Shown here: piece after piece, positions 1 to 6,505 of the stretch | Numbering within the stretch: position 1 is the stretch's first letter | Layout: each line of letters begins with the position of its first letter | NCBI GenBank assembly: GCA_947646015.1 | Contig: CANSEY010000012.1 | Span: 41,235-105,234, forward strand | Reading direction: 5' to 3' | DNA length: 64,000 bases | From: an uncultured Bacteroides sp. | GTDB taxonomy: Bacteria; Bacteroidota; Bacteroidia; Bacteroidales; Bacteroidaceae | Notes under the pieces: model-generated | What the model saw: the letters and a program-made list of their open reading frames with translations, nothing else | What the model was told of the DNA's origin: nothing | The model's database searches: none | Translations under genes and position numbers: made by a program

Positions 1-782
1 TTGACAATGGTTTCTCCGCAACGGGGACAGGCTTTGCCTGCCGTGTCTTTAGAGAGGCAAGCTGTGTACTTGCCGTTCTCTCCAAACAGGTCCGATTCCG
101 TGTTTCGTCCACCCTGCCGGTAGATATCGTTCATGGTCTCCTTTACTTGATAGAACAAATTTTCTTTCTCTTTGTCCGTTAATGCTGCTATTTTTTTCTT
201 CGGATGGATGTGGGCATGATACAGAATGTCCTGTAATACACCGTTTCCCAGTCCCGGAACAGTCTGTTCTGTAGCCAGAAAGGCTTTGGCGGACTTCTTC
301 TGCGCACTTTCATCATTAATCAGTCCGAGGAAATATTCTTTGCTGAAAGCGTCCGACATGACCTGCGGCTTGCTTTTCGCTGTCCGGTAATATTCGGAAA
401 GTACGCCGTTGGCGGCGTCCTTGCTGTAACACATGATTCCTCCATACATGCGCACGGAAGCGATAAGGCAGCTTTCGTCTTCAAAGCCGATCAGGAGTTG
501 ATGTTTGGCAGGCAGTTTCGTTCCGGGTGCGTAATACCGGAGATTTACTCCGTCCGTAAGTATCAGCATTTTGTCGCCTATTGTCATCTCTACCATGCCT
601 CCTTGTGAACGTGCGTGGTCTATTGACTTTCCGGTCAGCCATTCGGCATACTCGTCGGGACTTCCGGAAAACCAAGCGAATTTGTGAGGAGTGAACAGGG
701 TGAATACATTTGTGATTCGTTTTCCCTTGACAGTCTTGTTCAGTTGCTCGCATAGATAGAGCGCTTCGGGTGCCTCAATCAT
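1..782 (-). CDS. Fpg/Nei-like DNA glycosylase, 3' end off window
   Basis: Probable base-excision repair enzyme of the formamidopyrimidine-DNA glycosylase/endonuclease VIII family. Reading leftward from the ATG at 782, the product starts MIEAPEALYLCEQL and stays open to the window edge. The last visible residues contain ACPRCGE, the first two cysteines of the C-terminal zinc finger, so only the second zinc-ligand pair is missing. The family normally begins Met-Pro-Glu, with the N-terminal proline as catalytic nucleophile. Here position 2 is isoleucine, while the following glutamate is kept. This matches a sub-branch annotated as glycosylase in anaerobes, but chemistry may differ. A TATCTTTG -7 box lies 38 bp upstream of the start codon. 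Family assignment is good; activity is uncertain. Confidence 0.8.
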   Translation of the reverse strand, partial: MIEAPEALYLCEQLNKTVKGKRITNVFTLFTPHKFAWFSGSPDEYAEWLTGKSIDHARSQGGMVEMTIGDKMLILTDGVNLRYYAPGTKLPAKHQLLIGFEDESCLIASVRMYGGIMCYSKDAANGVLSEYYRTAKSKPQVMSDAFSKEYFLGLINDESAQKKSAKAFLATEQTVPGLGNGVLQDILYHAHIHPKKKIAALTDKEKENLFYQVKETMNDIYRQGGRNTESDLFGENGKYTACLSKDTAGKACPRCGETIV

Positions 783-819
783 GTTCTTTCTTTTTTATGG
801 TTCTATAAATGTTCTCTTG

Positions 820-827
820 CAAAGATA
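820..827 (-). promoter_or_regulatory. -7 box for the glycosylase gene
   Basis: Reverse complement reads TATCTTTG, a perfect match to the Bacteroides -7 consensus TANNTTTG. It lies just upstream of the leftward glycosylase gene. No clear -33 TTTG is seen at the usual distance. Confidence 0.55.
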
Positions 828-957
828 ATGCTTATTAATCAGAATAGCCCTAATTCGGCAGAACAAAATACATCCGTTTACCGGAGTGTCACTTTCTTCT
901 GAGATGTTGAGAGACGTTATCCGGCATGCTAATACTGCGCCTTGCTTTTACACACTT

Positions 958-1045
958 GTGCCAACAGCTTGTCACACTTGTGCCAAAGGCTTGGCACGGC
1001 TGTGCCACCGCATTGGCACAACTGTGCCACAATGTTGGCACAAGC
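958..1045. repeat. array A: 22 bp-period inverted half-sites (GTGCCA/TGGCAC)
   Basis: GTGCCA occurs at 958, 980, 1002 and 1024, exactly 22 bp apart. TTGGCAC occurs at 991, 1013 and 1035, also 22 bp apart, and a variant TTGTCAC at 969 continues the register. The inverted words therefore alternate about every 11 bp, one helical turn. As RNA or single-stranded DNA each unit can fold, for example GTGCCAA-AGGC-TTGGCAC at 980-997. Spacer bases differ between units, so the word rather than the whole unit is conserved. Function is unknown; operator array, structured leader or nucleoid-protein site are possible. Confidence 0.85.
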
Positions 1046-1178
1046 ATACCTCCGTAGGGGGCAGAGTTTATCAATATATATAACAACTGCAATGAAATAG
1101 TTTATTTTACTTTTTTCAAAGAACCTTTTCTGCTTTTGATACGTTTCTCTAGTATAGTTAAAAAAACGAAGAATCAAG

Positions 1179-2492
1179 ATGAATATAGCAATGACCGGAG
1201 CCACCGGATATATAGGCAAACATCTTTCTAACTATCTGACCGAAAAGGGTGGACATCGGATCATTCCTTTGGGAAGAGCGATGTTTCGGGAAGGTATGTC
1301 CGGACTTTTGGTTCAGACGCTGACGCATTGCGATGTCATTATAAATCTGGCAGGCGCTCCTATCAATCAGCGCTGGACGCCGGAACATAAACAACAGCTT
1401 TTCAATAGCCGGATAACGGTAACACACCGCATTATCCGTGCCTTGAATGCAGTCAAAACCAAACCGAAACTTATGATTTCGGCCTCTGCTGTAGGATATT
1501 ACCCCTCTTTGGTGGAATCGGACGAGTATACACAGACTCGTGGCGATGGTTTTCTGTCCGATCTTTGTTATGCGTGGGAGAAGGAAGCGAAGCGTTGTCC
1601 GCAACCGACCAGGCTTGTCATTACCCGTTTCGGTGTAGTGCTTTCTCCCGATGGGGGAGCGATGCAACAGATGCTTCGCCCGCTACGCGCAACAAAGGTT
1701 GCCGCCGTCATAGGGCCGGGTACGCAACCTTTTCCGTGGATAGATATTCGTGACCTTTGTCGTGCCATGGCCTTCTTTATTGAAAATGAAGAGTTGAGAG
1801 GTGTTTTCAATTTGGTTGCTCCTCAAGCAGTTTCACAGTCCACGTTTACACGTGCGATGGGAAAGGCGTATCATGCGTGGACAACTTTGATTGTTCCGCA
1901 AACGGTCTTTCGTTTGCTCTACGGTGAAGCCGCCTCTTTTCTGACAGCCGGACAGAGTGTGCGTCCTACACGTTTGCTGGAAGCCGGATTCCATTTTTCC
2001 GTTCCTACCATAGAGAAGTTGTTTGAGGAGACAGATCACAGTACGGTAGATCGGCTTGATCTGAAACGCTATATGGGGCTTTGGTACGAGATAGCCCGTT
2101 ATGATCATCGTTTCGAACGTGGGCTTATGGAAGTGACCGCTACTTATACCCTCCGTTCCGATGGAACAATTCGTGTTGAGAATCGGGGATATAAACGCAA
2201 TTCCCCTTACGATATTTGTAAAACAGCCACTGGACACGCCAAGATTCCCGACCCTGCACAGCCCGGTAAACTGAAAGTCTCTTTTTTCTTGAATTTCTAT
2301 TCCGATTATTATGTGATGGAATTGGATCAGGAGAATTACAATTATGCTCTTATAGGCAGCAGTACCGATAAATATCTCTGGATATTGAGTCGGACGCCCC
2401 AACTGCCGGAAGATATAAAAAAGAAATTAGTAACTGCCGCCGAACGTCGTGGCTATGATACGAATCGGCTACAATGGATTGAACAACTTTAA
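1179..2492 (+). CDS. TIGR01777-type SDR epimerase fused to a lipocalin
   Basis: Residues 1 to about 285 are an extended short-chain dehydrogenase of the YfcH/TIGR01777 type: nucleotide-binding TGATGYIG at residues 7-14, a SASAVGYYP active-site segment, and the DUF1731-like end around RPTRLLEAGF. From about residue 290 to 437 a second domain begins KRYMGLWYEIARYD, the GxW strand signature of bacterial lipocalins (Blc type), and continues through typical lipocalin strands. No signal peptide precedes it, so the lipocalin would be cytoplasmic, unlike the usual membrane-anchored Blc. The substrate is unknown; a lipid-like or hydrophobic ligand passed between domains is only a guess. The reading frame is continuous across the join. 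Confidence 0.85.
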   Translation: MNIAMTGATGYIGKHLSNYLTEKGGHRIIPLGRAMFREGMSGLLVQTLTHCDVIINLAGAPINQRWTPEHKQQLFNSRITVTHRIIRALNAVKTKPKLMISASAVGYYPSLVESDEYTQTRGDGFLSDLCYAWEKEAKRCPQPTRLVITRFGVVLSPDGGAMQQMLRPLRATKVAAVIGPGTQPFPWIDIRDLCRAMAFFIENEELRGVFNLVAPQAVSQSTFTRAMGKAYHAWTTLIVPQTVFRLLYGEAASFLTAGQSVRPTRLLEAGFHFSVPTIEKLFEETDHSTVDRLDLKRYMGLWYEIARYDHRFERGLMEVTATYTLRSDGTIRVENRGYKRNSPYDICKTATGHAKIPDPAQPGKLKVSFFLNFYSDYYVMELDQENYNYALIGSSTDKYLWILSRTPQLPEDIKKKLVTAAERRGYDTNRLQWIEQL

Positions 2493-2502
2493 AATAAACA
2501 TT

Positions 2503-2775
2503 ATGGATTACAAAATTACTCATCAGCCCGAACAGAAACTATTCAAGACGGAAGTCGACGGTCGTACCGCATTTGTAGAATATCGCCTGTTAGGTGATTA
2601 TCTTGATATTATTCACACGATTGTCCCTAAACCGATAGAAGGATGCGGAATTGCTGCCGCACTGGTGAAAGCTGCTTACGACTTTGCACTCGCCAACGGG
2701 ATGAAACCGAAAGCTACCTGCTCCTATGCAGTGAGGTGGCTTGAACGCCATCCGGAAATGAATGCGGATAGTTGA
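2503..2775 (+). CDS. small GNAT-like acetyltransferase (YjdJ/COG2388 type)
   Basis: About 90 residues starting MDYKITHQPE. The segment VPKPIEGCGIAAALVKAAYDFA resembles the acetyl-CoA pyrophosphate loop of the minimal GNAT proteins in COG2388, and the end (SYAVRWLERHPEM) matches the usual CSYVxxWLxRHPE finish of that family. A start at 2503 was chosen because it begins the family's conserved first strand and lies 10 bp after the stop of the SDR-lipocalin gene, so the two are probably co-transcribed. The longer open frame from 2449 overlaps the upstream gene. The acetyl acceptor is unknown. Confidence 0.8.
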   Translation: MDYKITHQPEQKLFKTEVDGRTAFVEYRLLGDYLDIIHTIVPKPIEGCGIAAALVKAAYDFALANGMKPKATCSYAVRWLERHPEMNADS

Positions 2776-2782
2776 ATAAATA

Positions 2783-2880
2783 GGGGCTGACCTAAAAGCA
2801 CGAAAAGTCATTTTCTCTTTGCTGTAATGGATATTTGTGACAAAGATACGTTTGGAAGAAGAACTTTCGGGTCAGTCCCT
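2783..2880. terminator. possible stem between convergent genes
   Basis: GGGGCTGACC at 2783-2792 and GGGTCAGTCCCT at 2869-2880 form an imperfect long-range stem, with a T-run after the right arm. The 76-base loop is long for an intrinsic terminator, so this is tentative. Confidence 0.3.
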
Positions 2881-2887
2881 TTTTAGC

Positions 2888-3157
2888 CTATTGTTTCCAT
2901 CTCTTTAGTTGAGGGAAGAACTCTTTCATCGTTGCCCGCGCCTCTTCTATAGTGTACTTTACTTCCGAATCCTTATTAAACTCCTCAAGGTAGTTCAGGT
3001 TGAGCTCAATCATTTCATCCATTGTGCATTCTTTGGTAAAATGCCCGTCTGCATAGCAATACTGGCAATACTCTTCATTCTTGCTGCCGTCTGCTTCTGT
3101 TCCGAATGTCGTTTCATCAATTGGCATAGCACAACACTGACAAATTTTCTGTTCCAT
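2888..3157 (-). CDS. zinc-ribbon domain protein
   Basis: An 89-residue protein beginning MEQKICQCCAMP, followed by EYCQYCYADGHF. The two CxxC pairs (residues 6-9 and about 31-34) define a putative zinc ribbon of the small family often annotated as zinc-ribbon domain-containing (PF12674-like). The rest is a helical tail rich in acidic residues ending KRWKQ. The role is not established; it could bind metal, nucleic acid or a partner protein. A TATATTTG -7 box (3215-3222, minus strand) lies about 58 bp upstream, suggesting its own transcript. It converges on the small GNAT gene to its left. Confidence 0.75.
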   Translation of the reverse strand: MEQKICQCCAMPIDETTFGTEADGSKNEEYCQYCYADGHFTKECTMDEMIELNLNYLEEFNKDSEVKYTIEEARATMKEFFPQLKRWKQ

Positions 3158-3214
3158 TTTTTATTGATTTTAAGTGAGTAAAAGCATGATAAATAATTCT
3201 CTTTTATCTGTTTA

Positions 3215-3222
3215 CAAATATA
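3215..3222 (-). promoter_or_regulatory. -7 box for the zinc-ribbon gene
   Basis: Reverse complement TATATTTG matches TANNTTTG and lies 58 bp upstream of the leftward start codon. No strong -33 element is visible. Confidence 0.45.
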
Positions 3223-3257
3223 GTTACTTTCAATAAGTTCTCAGTTATCCGATCTTG

Positions 3258-3989
3258 CTATTTTGTTTTTACCGGCAAACGTTTCCATATCCATCGGGGA
3301 ATCATTCGCCAGAAGAATACGAGAATACGATAACGTCCGTCAATGATAGCTACCCGCTGTTTCCGATGAAGTGCGCGTACAATGTCGCGGCCTACCTGGT
3401 CGGTTTTCATCAGCATAGGATAATGCTTTCCGTCATTCAGCAAGTCAGTGGCTACAAATCCCGGACGAATATCGGTAAAGTGAATGTTTAACTTTTGCAG
3501 GTGGGCGAGTTGTTCAAGAGCATCGATGTATGTATTCTGAAAGCGCTTCGTTGCAGAATAGGCAGGGGCAACTCCCAGACCTTTAGTTCCGGCAATCGAA
3601 CTGATGACAGCCAGGTGTCCGCCTCCATTGTTCTTAAAATAGGAAAAAGCGGTATCCACCATTCGTGTGAAGCCTTCGACATTGGTACGTGCGGTATTCA
3701 GCTCGATTTCCATCTTCAAATCCATATTTTGGAAACCGATGCCGGAACTGAGCAGAAATAAATCCATACCGCCCAATTGATGGATAAGCGCATCCAGCTT
3801 TCCGGCACTGTCTTCCTGAGTGACGTCCAGTGATTGAATTTTTATCTGTTCCGGTGCGATTTGCCGGAAATCTTCGAGAGCTGACTGGCGTCTGCCCGCT
3901 ATGCCGATCTGCCATCCTTCGGACAGGAGGCGTTGGGCAACTTCCTTTCCGATACCGGAGGTGGCGCCTATGATAATGGCTCGTTTCAT
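3258..3989 (-). CDS. short-chain dehydrogenase/reductase (classical SDR)
   Basis: A 243-residue classical SDR. The start at 3989 gives MKRAIIIGATSGIGKEVAQR, with the NAD(P)-binding GATSGIG motif at residues 8-14; the catalytic Ser and YxxxK are visible as VISSIAG and YSATKRFQ. The C-terminus (RWIWKRLPVKTK) is basic and amphipathic. The substrate is unknown. A longer in-frame start at 4085 is rejected: the added 32 residues are translation of a 21 bp-period intergenic repeat, and a TATCTTTG -7 box at 4000-4007 lies inside it. The predicted leader is therefore only a few bases long. Confidence 0.85.
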   Translation of the reverse strand: MKRAIIIGATSGIGKEVAQRLLSEGWQIGIAGRRQSALEDFRQIAPEQIKIQSLDVTQEDSAGKLDALIHQLGGMDLFLLSSGIGFQNMDLKMEIELNTARTNVEGFTRMVDTAFSYFKNNGGGHLAVISSIAGTKGLGVAPAYSATKRFQNTYIDALEQLAHLQKLNIHFTDIRPGFVATDLLNDGKHYPMLMKTDQVGRDIVRALHRKQRVAIIDGRYRILVFFWRMIPRWIWKRLPVKTK

Positions 3990-3999
3990 CTTTTTGGAA

Positions 4000-4007
4000 C
4001 AAAGATA
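4000..4007 (-). promoter_or_regulatory. -7 box for the SDR gene
   Basis: Reverse complement TATCTTTG sits 11 bp upstream of the ATG at 3989. The upstream -33 region falls inside repeat array B, so that array could modulate this promoter. Confidence 0.55.
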
Positions 4008-4020
4008 GTCAAATCTTTCT

Positions 4021-4092
4021 ATTTTGAAAGGAGAACTTTCCATTTTGAAAGCCATCCTTTTCGTTTTGACAGGAAACCTTTTCATTTTGGTA
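4021..4092. repeat. array B: 21 bp-period inverted half-sites (GAAAG/CTTTC)
   Basis: ATTTTG or GTTTTG begins units at 4021, 4042, 4063 and 4084, exactly 21 bp apart. Within units GAAAG alternates with CTTTC or CTTTT about every 10-11 bp, for example GAAAG at 4026, CTTTC at 4036, GAAAG at 4047. Three full units and a partial fourth are visible. The architecture is that of arrays A and C with a different word. It lies between the divergent SDR and TrkH genes and reaches the SDR promoter. Confidence 0.75.
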
Positions 4093-4217
4093 GGGTAGGA
4101 GTCTTCTCGTTTTTCAAAGCAGAAATAGTATGTTGCTGATAAATAGCAGCTTAAAAAAAATACGGCTGTTTTGGCATACTATTAGCTATGGGATTCGTGC
4201 AGAGTAATTCATGAGTT

Positions 4218-5723
4218 ATGGAAGAGTATATATCAGACAATAGTGTGTATGCGCGTGCTAAAAGCAACAGCATGATCAATCCGAAAATGATAGGACGGGT
4301 GCTTGGGACGTTGCTTTTTATTGAGTTGGGAATGTTCCTTTTGTGTGCTGGTATTTCGTTGGGGTACGGAGAGGATGATTATAAGTATTTTCTTTATACG
4401 TGTGTGATTAATGCCGTAGCAGGAGGATTATTATTGCTTTACGGACGGGGAGCGGAGAATAAGATGAGCCGCCGGGACGGATATTGTGTCGTCACTCTTT
4501 CATGGATATTCTTTACCGTTTTCGGGATGCTTCCTTTTTATTTCAGCGGGAGCATTGATACCATCACCAATGCTTTCTTCGAAACGATGTCCGGATTCAC
4601 TACCACAGGAGCTACGATACTCGATGATATCGAGTCCCTTTCACATGGGATGCTGTTTTGGCGAAGCCTGACGCAGTGGATTGGTGGACTGGGGATTGTC
4701 TTTTTTACGATTGCTATTCTCCCGATCTTTACCACAGGCGGCGTACAGCTCTTTTCTGCCGAGACTACCGGAGTGACTCATGACCGCACGCATCCCAAAA
4801 TCAATGTAATGGCGAAATGGCTGTGGACTGTTTATCTGATATTGACCGTTTCGGAGACGATCCTGCTGATGTTTGGCGGAATGGATTTATTTGATGCCAT
4901 TTGTCAATCATTTGCTACTACGGCGACAGGAGGATATTCTACCAAACAAAACAGTATTTCTTACTGGAATTCTCCGTATATCGAGTATGTTGTCGCTATC
5001 TTTATGATTATCTCCAGTATTAACTTTTCCTTATTCCTGATGTGTCTGAAAGGAAAAGTCGGCCGCTTGTTTAAAGATGAAGAAACGCATTGGTTTCTGG
5101 GCTCTGTCGGGATATTGACATTGCTTATCACTTTGGCACTCGTATTTCAGAACAACTATGGATGGGAGCTGGCTTTTCGTAAATCATTGTTTCAGGTAGC
5201 TACAGTGCATACATCCTGCGGCTTTGCGACGGATGACTATAATTTGTGGCCTCCTTTCACGTGGCTGTTGCTGTTTATAGCGATGCTTTCGGGAGGTTGT
5301 ACGGGATCTACCAGCGGAGGTATCAAGAATATGCGGTTACTGATTGTGGCGCGGACCATCCGGAATGAATTCAAACATCTGCTTCATCCGAATGCGGTGC
5401 TTCCGGTACGGGTTAACAAACAAACCGTATCTTCTTCCATCGTAACGACTGTATTACTGTTCTTTGCTTTTTATCTGGTGATTATTCTGATCGGCTGGAC
5501 GATTCTTTTATTTTTAGGAGTCGGTTTCTCCGAATCGGTCAGTACGGTAATCTCCAGTATCGGTAACGTGGGACCGGGTTTGGGTAGTTGCGGTCCCGCA
5601 TACTCGTGGAATTCTTTGCCGGACTTGGCAAAATGGGTTCTTTCTTTTCTGATGTTGATAGGCAGACTGGAACTTTTCAGCGTTCTGTTACTCTTTTATC
5701 CGGGATTCTGGAAAAACCGTTAA
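4218..5723 (+). CDS. trkH: TrkH-family potassium uptake membrane protein
   Basis: Inner-membrane potassium translocation subunit, 501 residues, with ten or more hydrophobic segments. The four pore-loop filter segments of the TrkH/KtrB superfamily are visible: SGFTTTGAT, ATTATGGYST, HTSCGFAT and SSIGNVGPGLG. The segment SGGCTGSTSGGIKN is the conserved glycine-rich stretch before the fourth repeat. TrkH normally works with a cytosolic NAD-binding TrkA; no trkA gene is present nearby. Length and filters are normal, so the gene appears intact. The ATG at 4218 is preceded by a weak purine-rich stretch. Confidence 0.93.
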   Translation: MEEYISDNSVYARAKSNSMINPKMIGRVLGTLLFIELGMFLLCAGISLGYGEDDYKYFLYTCVINAVAGGLLLLYGRGAENKMSRRDGYCVVTLSWIFFTVFGMLPFYFSGSIDTITNAFFETMSGFTTTGATILDDIESLSHGMLFWRSLTQWIGGLGIVFFTIAILPIFTTGGVQLFSAETTGVTHDRTHPKINVMAKWLWTVYLILTVSETILLMFGGMDLFDAICQSFATTATGGYSTKQNSISYWNSPYIEYVVAIFMIISSINFSLFLMCLKGKVGRLFKDEETHWFLGSVGILTLLITLALVFQNNYGWELAFRKSLFQVATVHTSCGFATDDYNLWPPFTWLLLFIAMLSGGCTGSTSGGIKNMRLLIVARTIRNEFKHLLHPNAVLPVRVNKQTVSSSIVTTVLLFFAFYLVIILIGWTILLFLGVGFSESVSTVISSIGNVGPGLGSCGPAYSWNSLPDLAKWVLSFLMLIGRLELFSVLLLFYPGFWKNR

Positions 5724-5751
5724 GACTATTTTGCCGGTATAGCTTTGCCGC

Positions 5752-6057
5752 TCAGGAGAATAAATGGCGTATCGCCTCTAAAGGGGCATAGAATAACATT
5801 CTGGGACCGGAGAACCGCATAACCTCTCGCATCCGTTTGCGCATGGCAGGCTTATAACAATGTACGGGACACTTCTTGCACGAGCTTTTTTTCTCTCCGA
5901 ACGGACAATGGTCAAGACGGGCATGTGCGTAGCGGAGCAACTCTTCGCACTTCGGACAAAGGGTTGCATTCTTCTCTTTTTTCCGGCAATAGAGACGGAT
6001 CATGATCTCTACGGTTCTCTTTTCCTGAGTGATACGCGGTTTTTTATCTGTTTCCAT
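5752..6057 (-). CDS. nitrous oxide-stimulated promoter family protein
   Basis: About 101 residues beginning METDKKPRITQEKRTVEIMIRLYC. The cysteine pattern (CPKCEELL, then CPFGEKKSSCKKCPVHCYKP) and the final RFSGPRMLFYAPL match the small family named after a nitrous-oxide-stimulated promoter (PF11756). The cysteines suggest a metal or iron-sulfur site. The biochemical role is not known. The start at 6057 is preferred to the upstream in-frame codon at 6138, because the extra 27 residues are not conserved-looking and overlap the promoter region of the divergent gene at 6182. It converges on trkH with a 28 bp gap. Confidence 0.75.
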   Translation of the reverse strand: METDKKPRITQEKRTVEIMIRLYCRKKEKNATLCPKCEELLRYAHARLDHCPFGEKKSSCKKCPVHCYKPAMRKRMREVMRFSGPRMLFYAPLEAIRHLFS

Positions 6058-6145
6058 TTGTTTTCTTTTGGCTTTGGAGGCTGGCTTCACTTCGGCAAAG
6101 ATAATAAACTGATCGCATATTCTGCAAAGAACTTCCACTGGAATG

Positions 6146-6177
6146 ATTGCCGTTGCTGGAAACTATGCGTATCTTTG
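6146..6177 (+). promoter_or_regulatory. promoter giving a near-leaderless transcript
   Basis: ATTG at 6146-6149, a 20 bp spacer and TATCTTTG at 6170-6177 match the Bacteroides -33/-7 arrangement. The -7 box ends only 4 bp before the ATG at 6182, so the mRNA should start at or within a few bases of the start codon. Confidence 0.6.
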
Positions 6178-6181
6178 CGGC

Positions 6182-6388
6182 ATGAGAAAGTTATTATGTC
6201 CGCAATGCAAGATTGCTGCCCTATATGTGGTGAATGACCGTAAAGAGCGTCTTTTGGTCTATGTACTCGAAAATGGAGAAGTTGTGCCTAAAGATCCGGC
6301 AGCTTCCACCGATGGATTTGATTTGACGGAAGTTTATTGTCTGGGTTGTTCCTGGCATGGTTCGCCGAAAAGACTGGTGAAGAGATAG
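6182..6388 (+). CDS. small CxxC zinc-ribbon-like protein
   Basis: A 68-residue protein, MRKLLCPQCKIAALYVV, with a second pair CLGCSW near residue 55. Two CxxC knuckles separated by about 45 residues suggest a zinc ribbon. The family is not recognised and the function is unknown. The start at 6182 is chosen because a good promoter ends 4 bp before it; the open frame continues upstream to 6143, but that would lie outside the predicted transcript. It has no room for a ribosome binding site if the promoter is correct. Confidence 0.6.
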   Translation: MRKLLCPQCKIAALYVVNDRKERLLVYVLENGEVVPKDPAASTDGFDLTEVYCLGCSWHGSPKRLVKR

Positions 6389-6472
6389 ACAGTTGCCGGC
6401 ACTTCGTCTTTTTTTGATTTATGTCAATAAAAAGAGGGTGCGGGATTAGAATCTTTCAACCGGATTTTTCTG

Positions 6473-6480
6473 TATCTTTG
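6473..6480 (+). promoter_or_regulatory. -7 box for the MATE transporter gene
   Basis: TATCTTTG, a perfect -7 consensus, lies 25 bp upstream of the ATG at 6506. The -33 position has only a weak TTTC. Confidence 0.5.
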
Positions 6481-6505
6481 CAGCCAATTTTTAGGACATA
6501 GACGT

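Larger units (their letters stand above)
783..1178. other. intergenic region with divergent promoters and repeat array
   Basis: Gene-free region between divergent genes. It contains the leftward -7 box at 820-827 and a 22 bp-period palindromic array at 958-1045. Short open frames on both strands across the array are produced by the repeat and lack family resemblance. No convincing -7 box was found for the rightward gene at 1179. Confidence 0.6.

Noticed and set aside
886-1092. Open frames on both strands through array A
   Set aside because: They are products of the palindromic repeat, are repetitive in translation, and lack family resemblance or start signals.
2840-2847. Minus-strand -7 box TATCTTTG
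   Set aside because: It would only give an antisense transcript into the small GNAT gene; no other promoter element or gene supports it.
3990-4085. N-terminal extension of the SDR protein
   Set aside because: It translates array B, contains a -7 box, and precedes the conserved MKRAIIIGATSGIG start.
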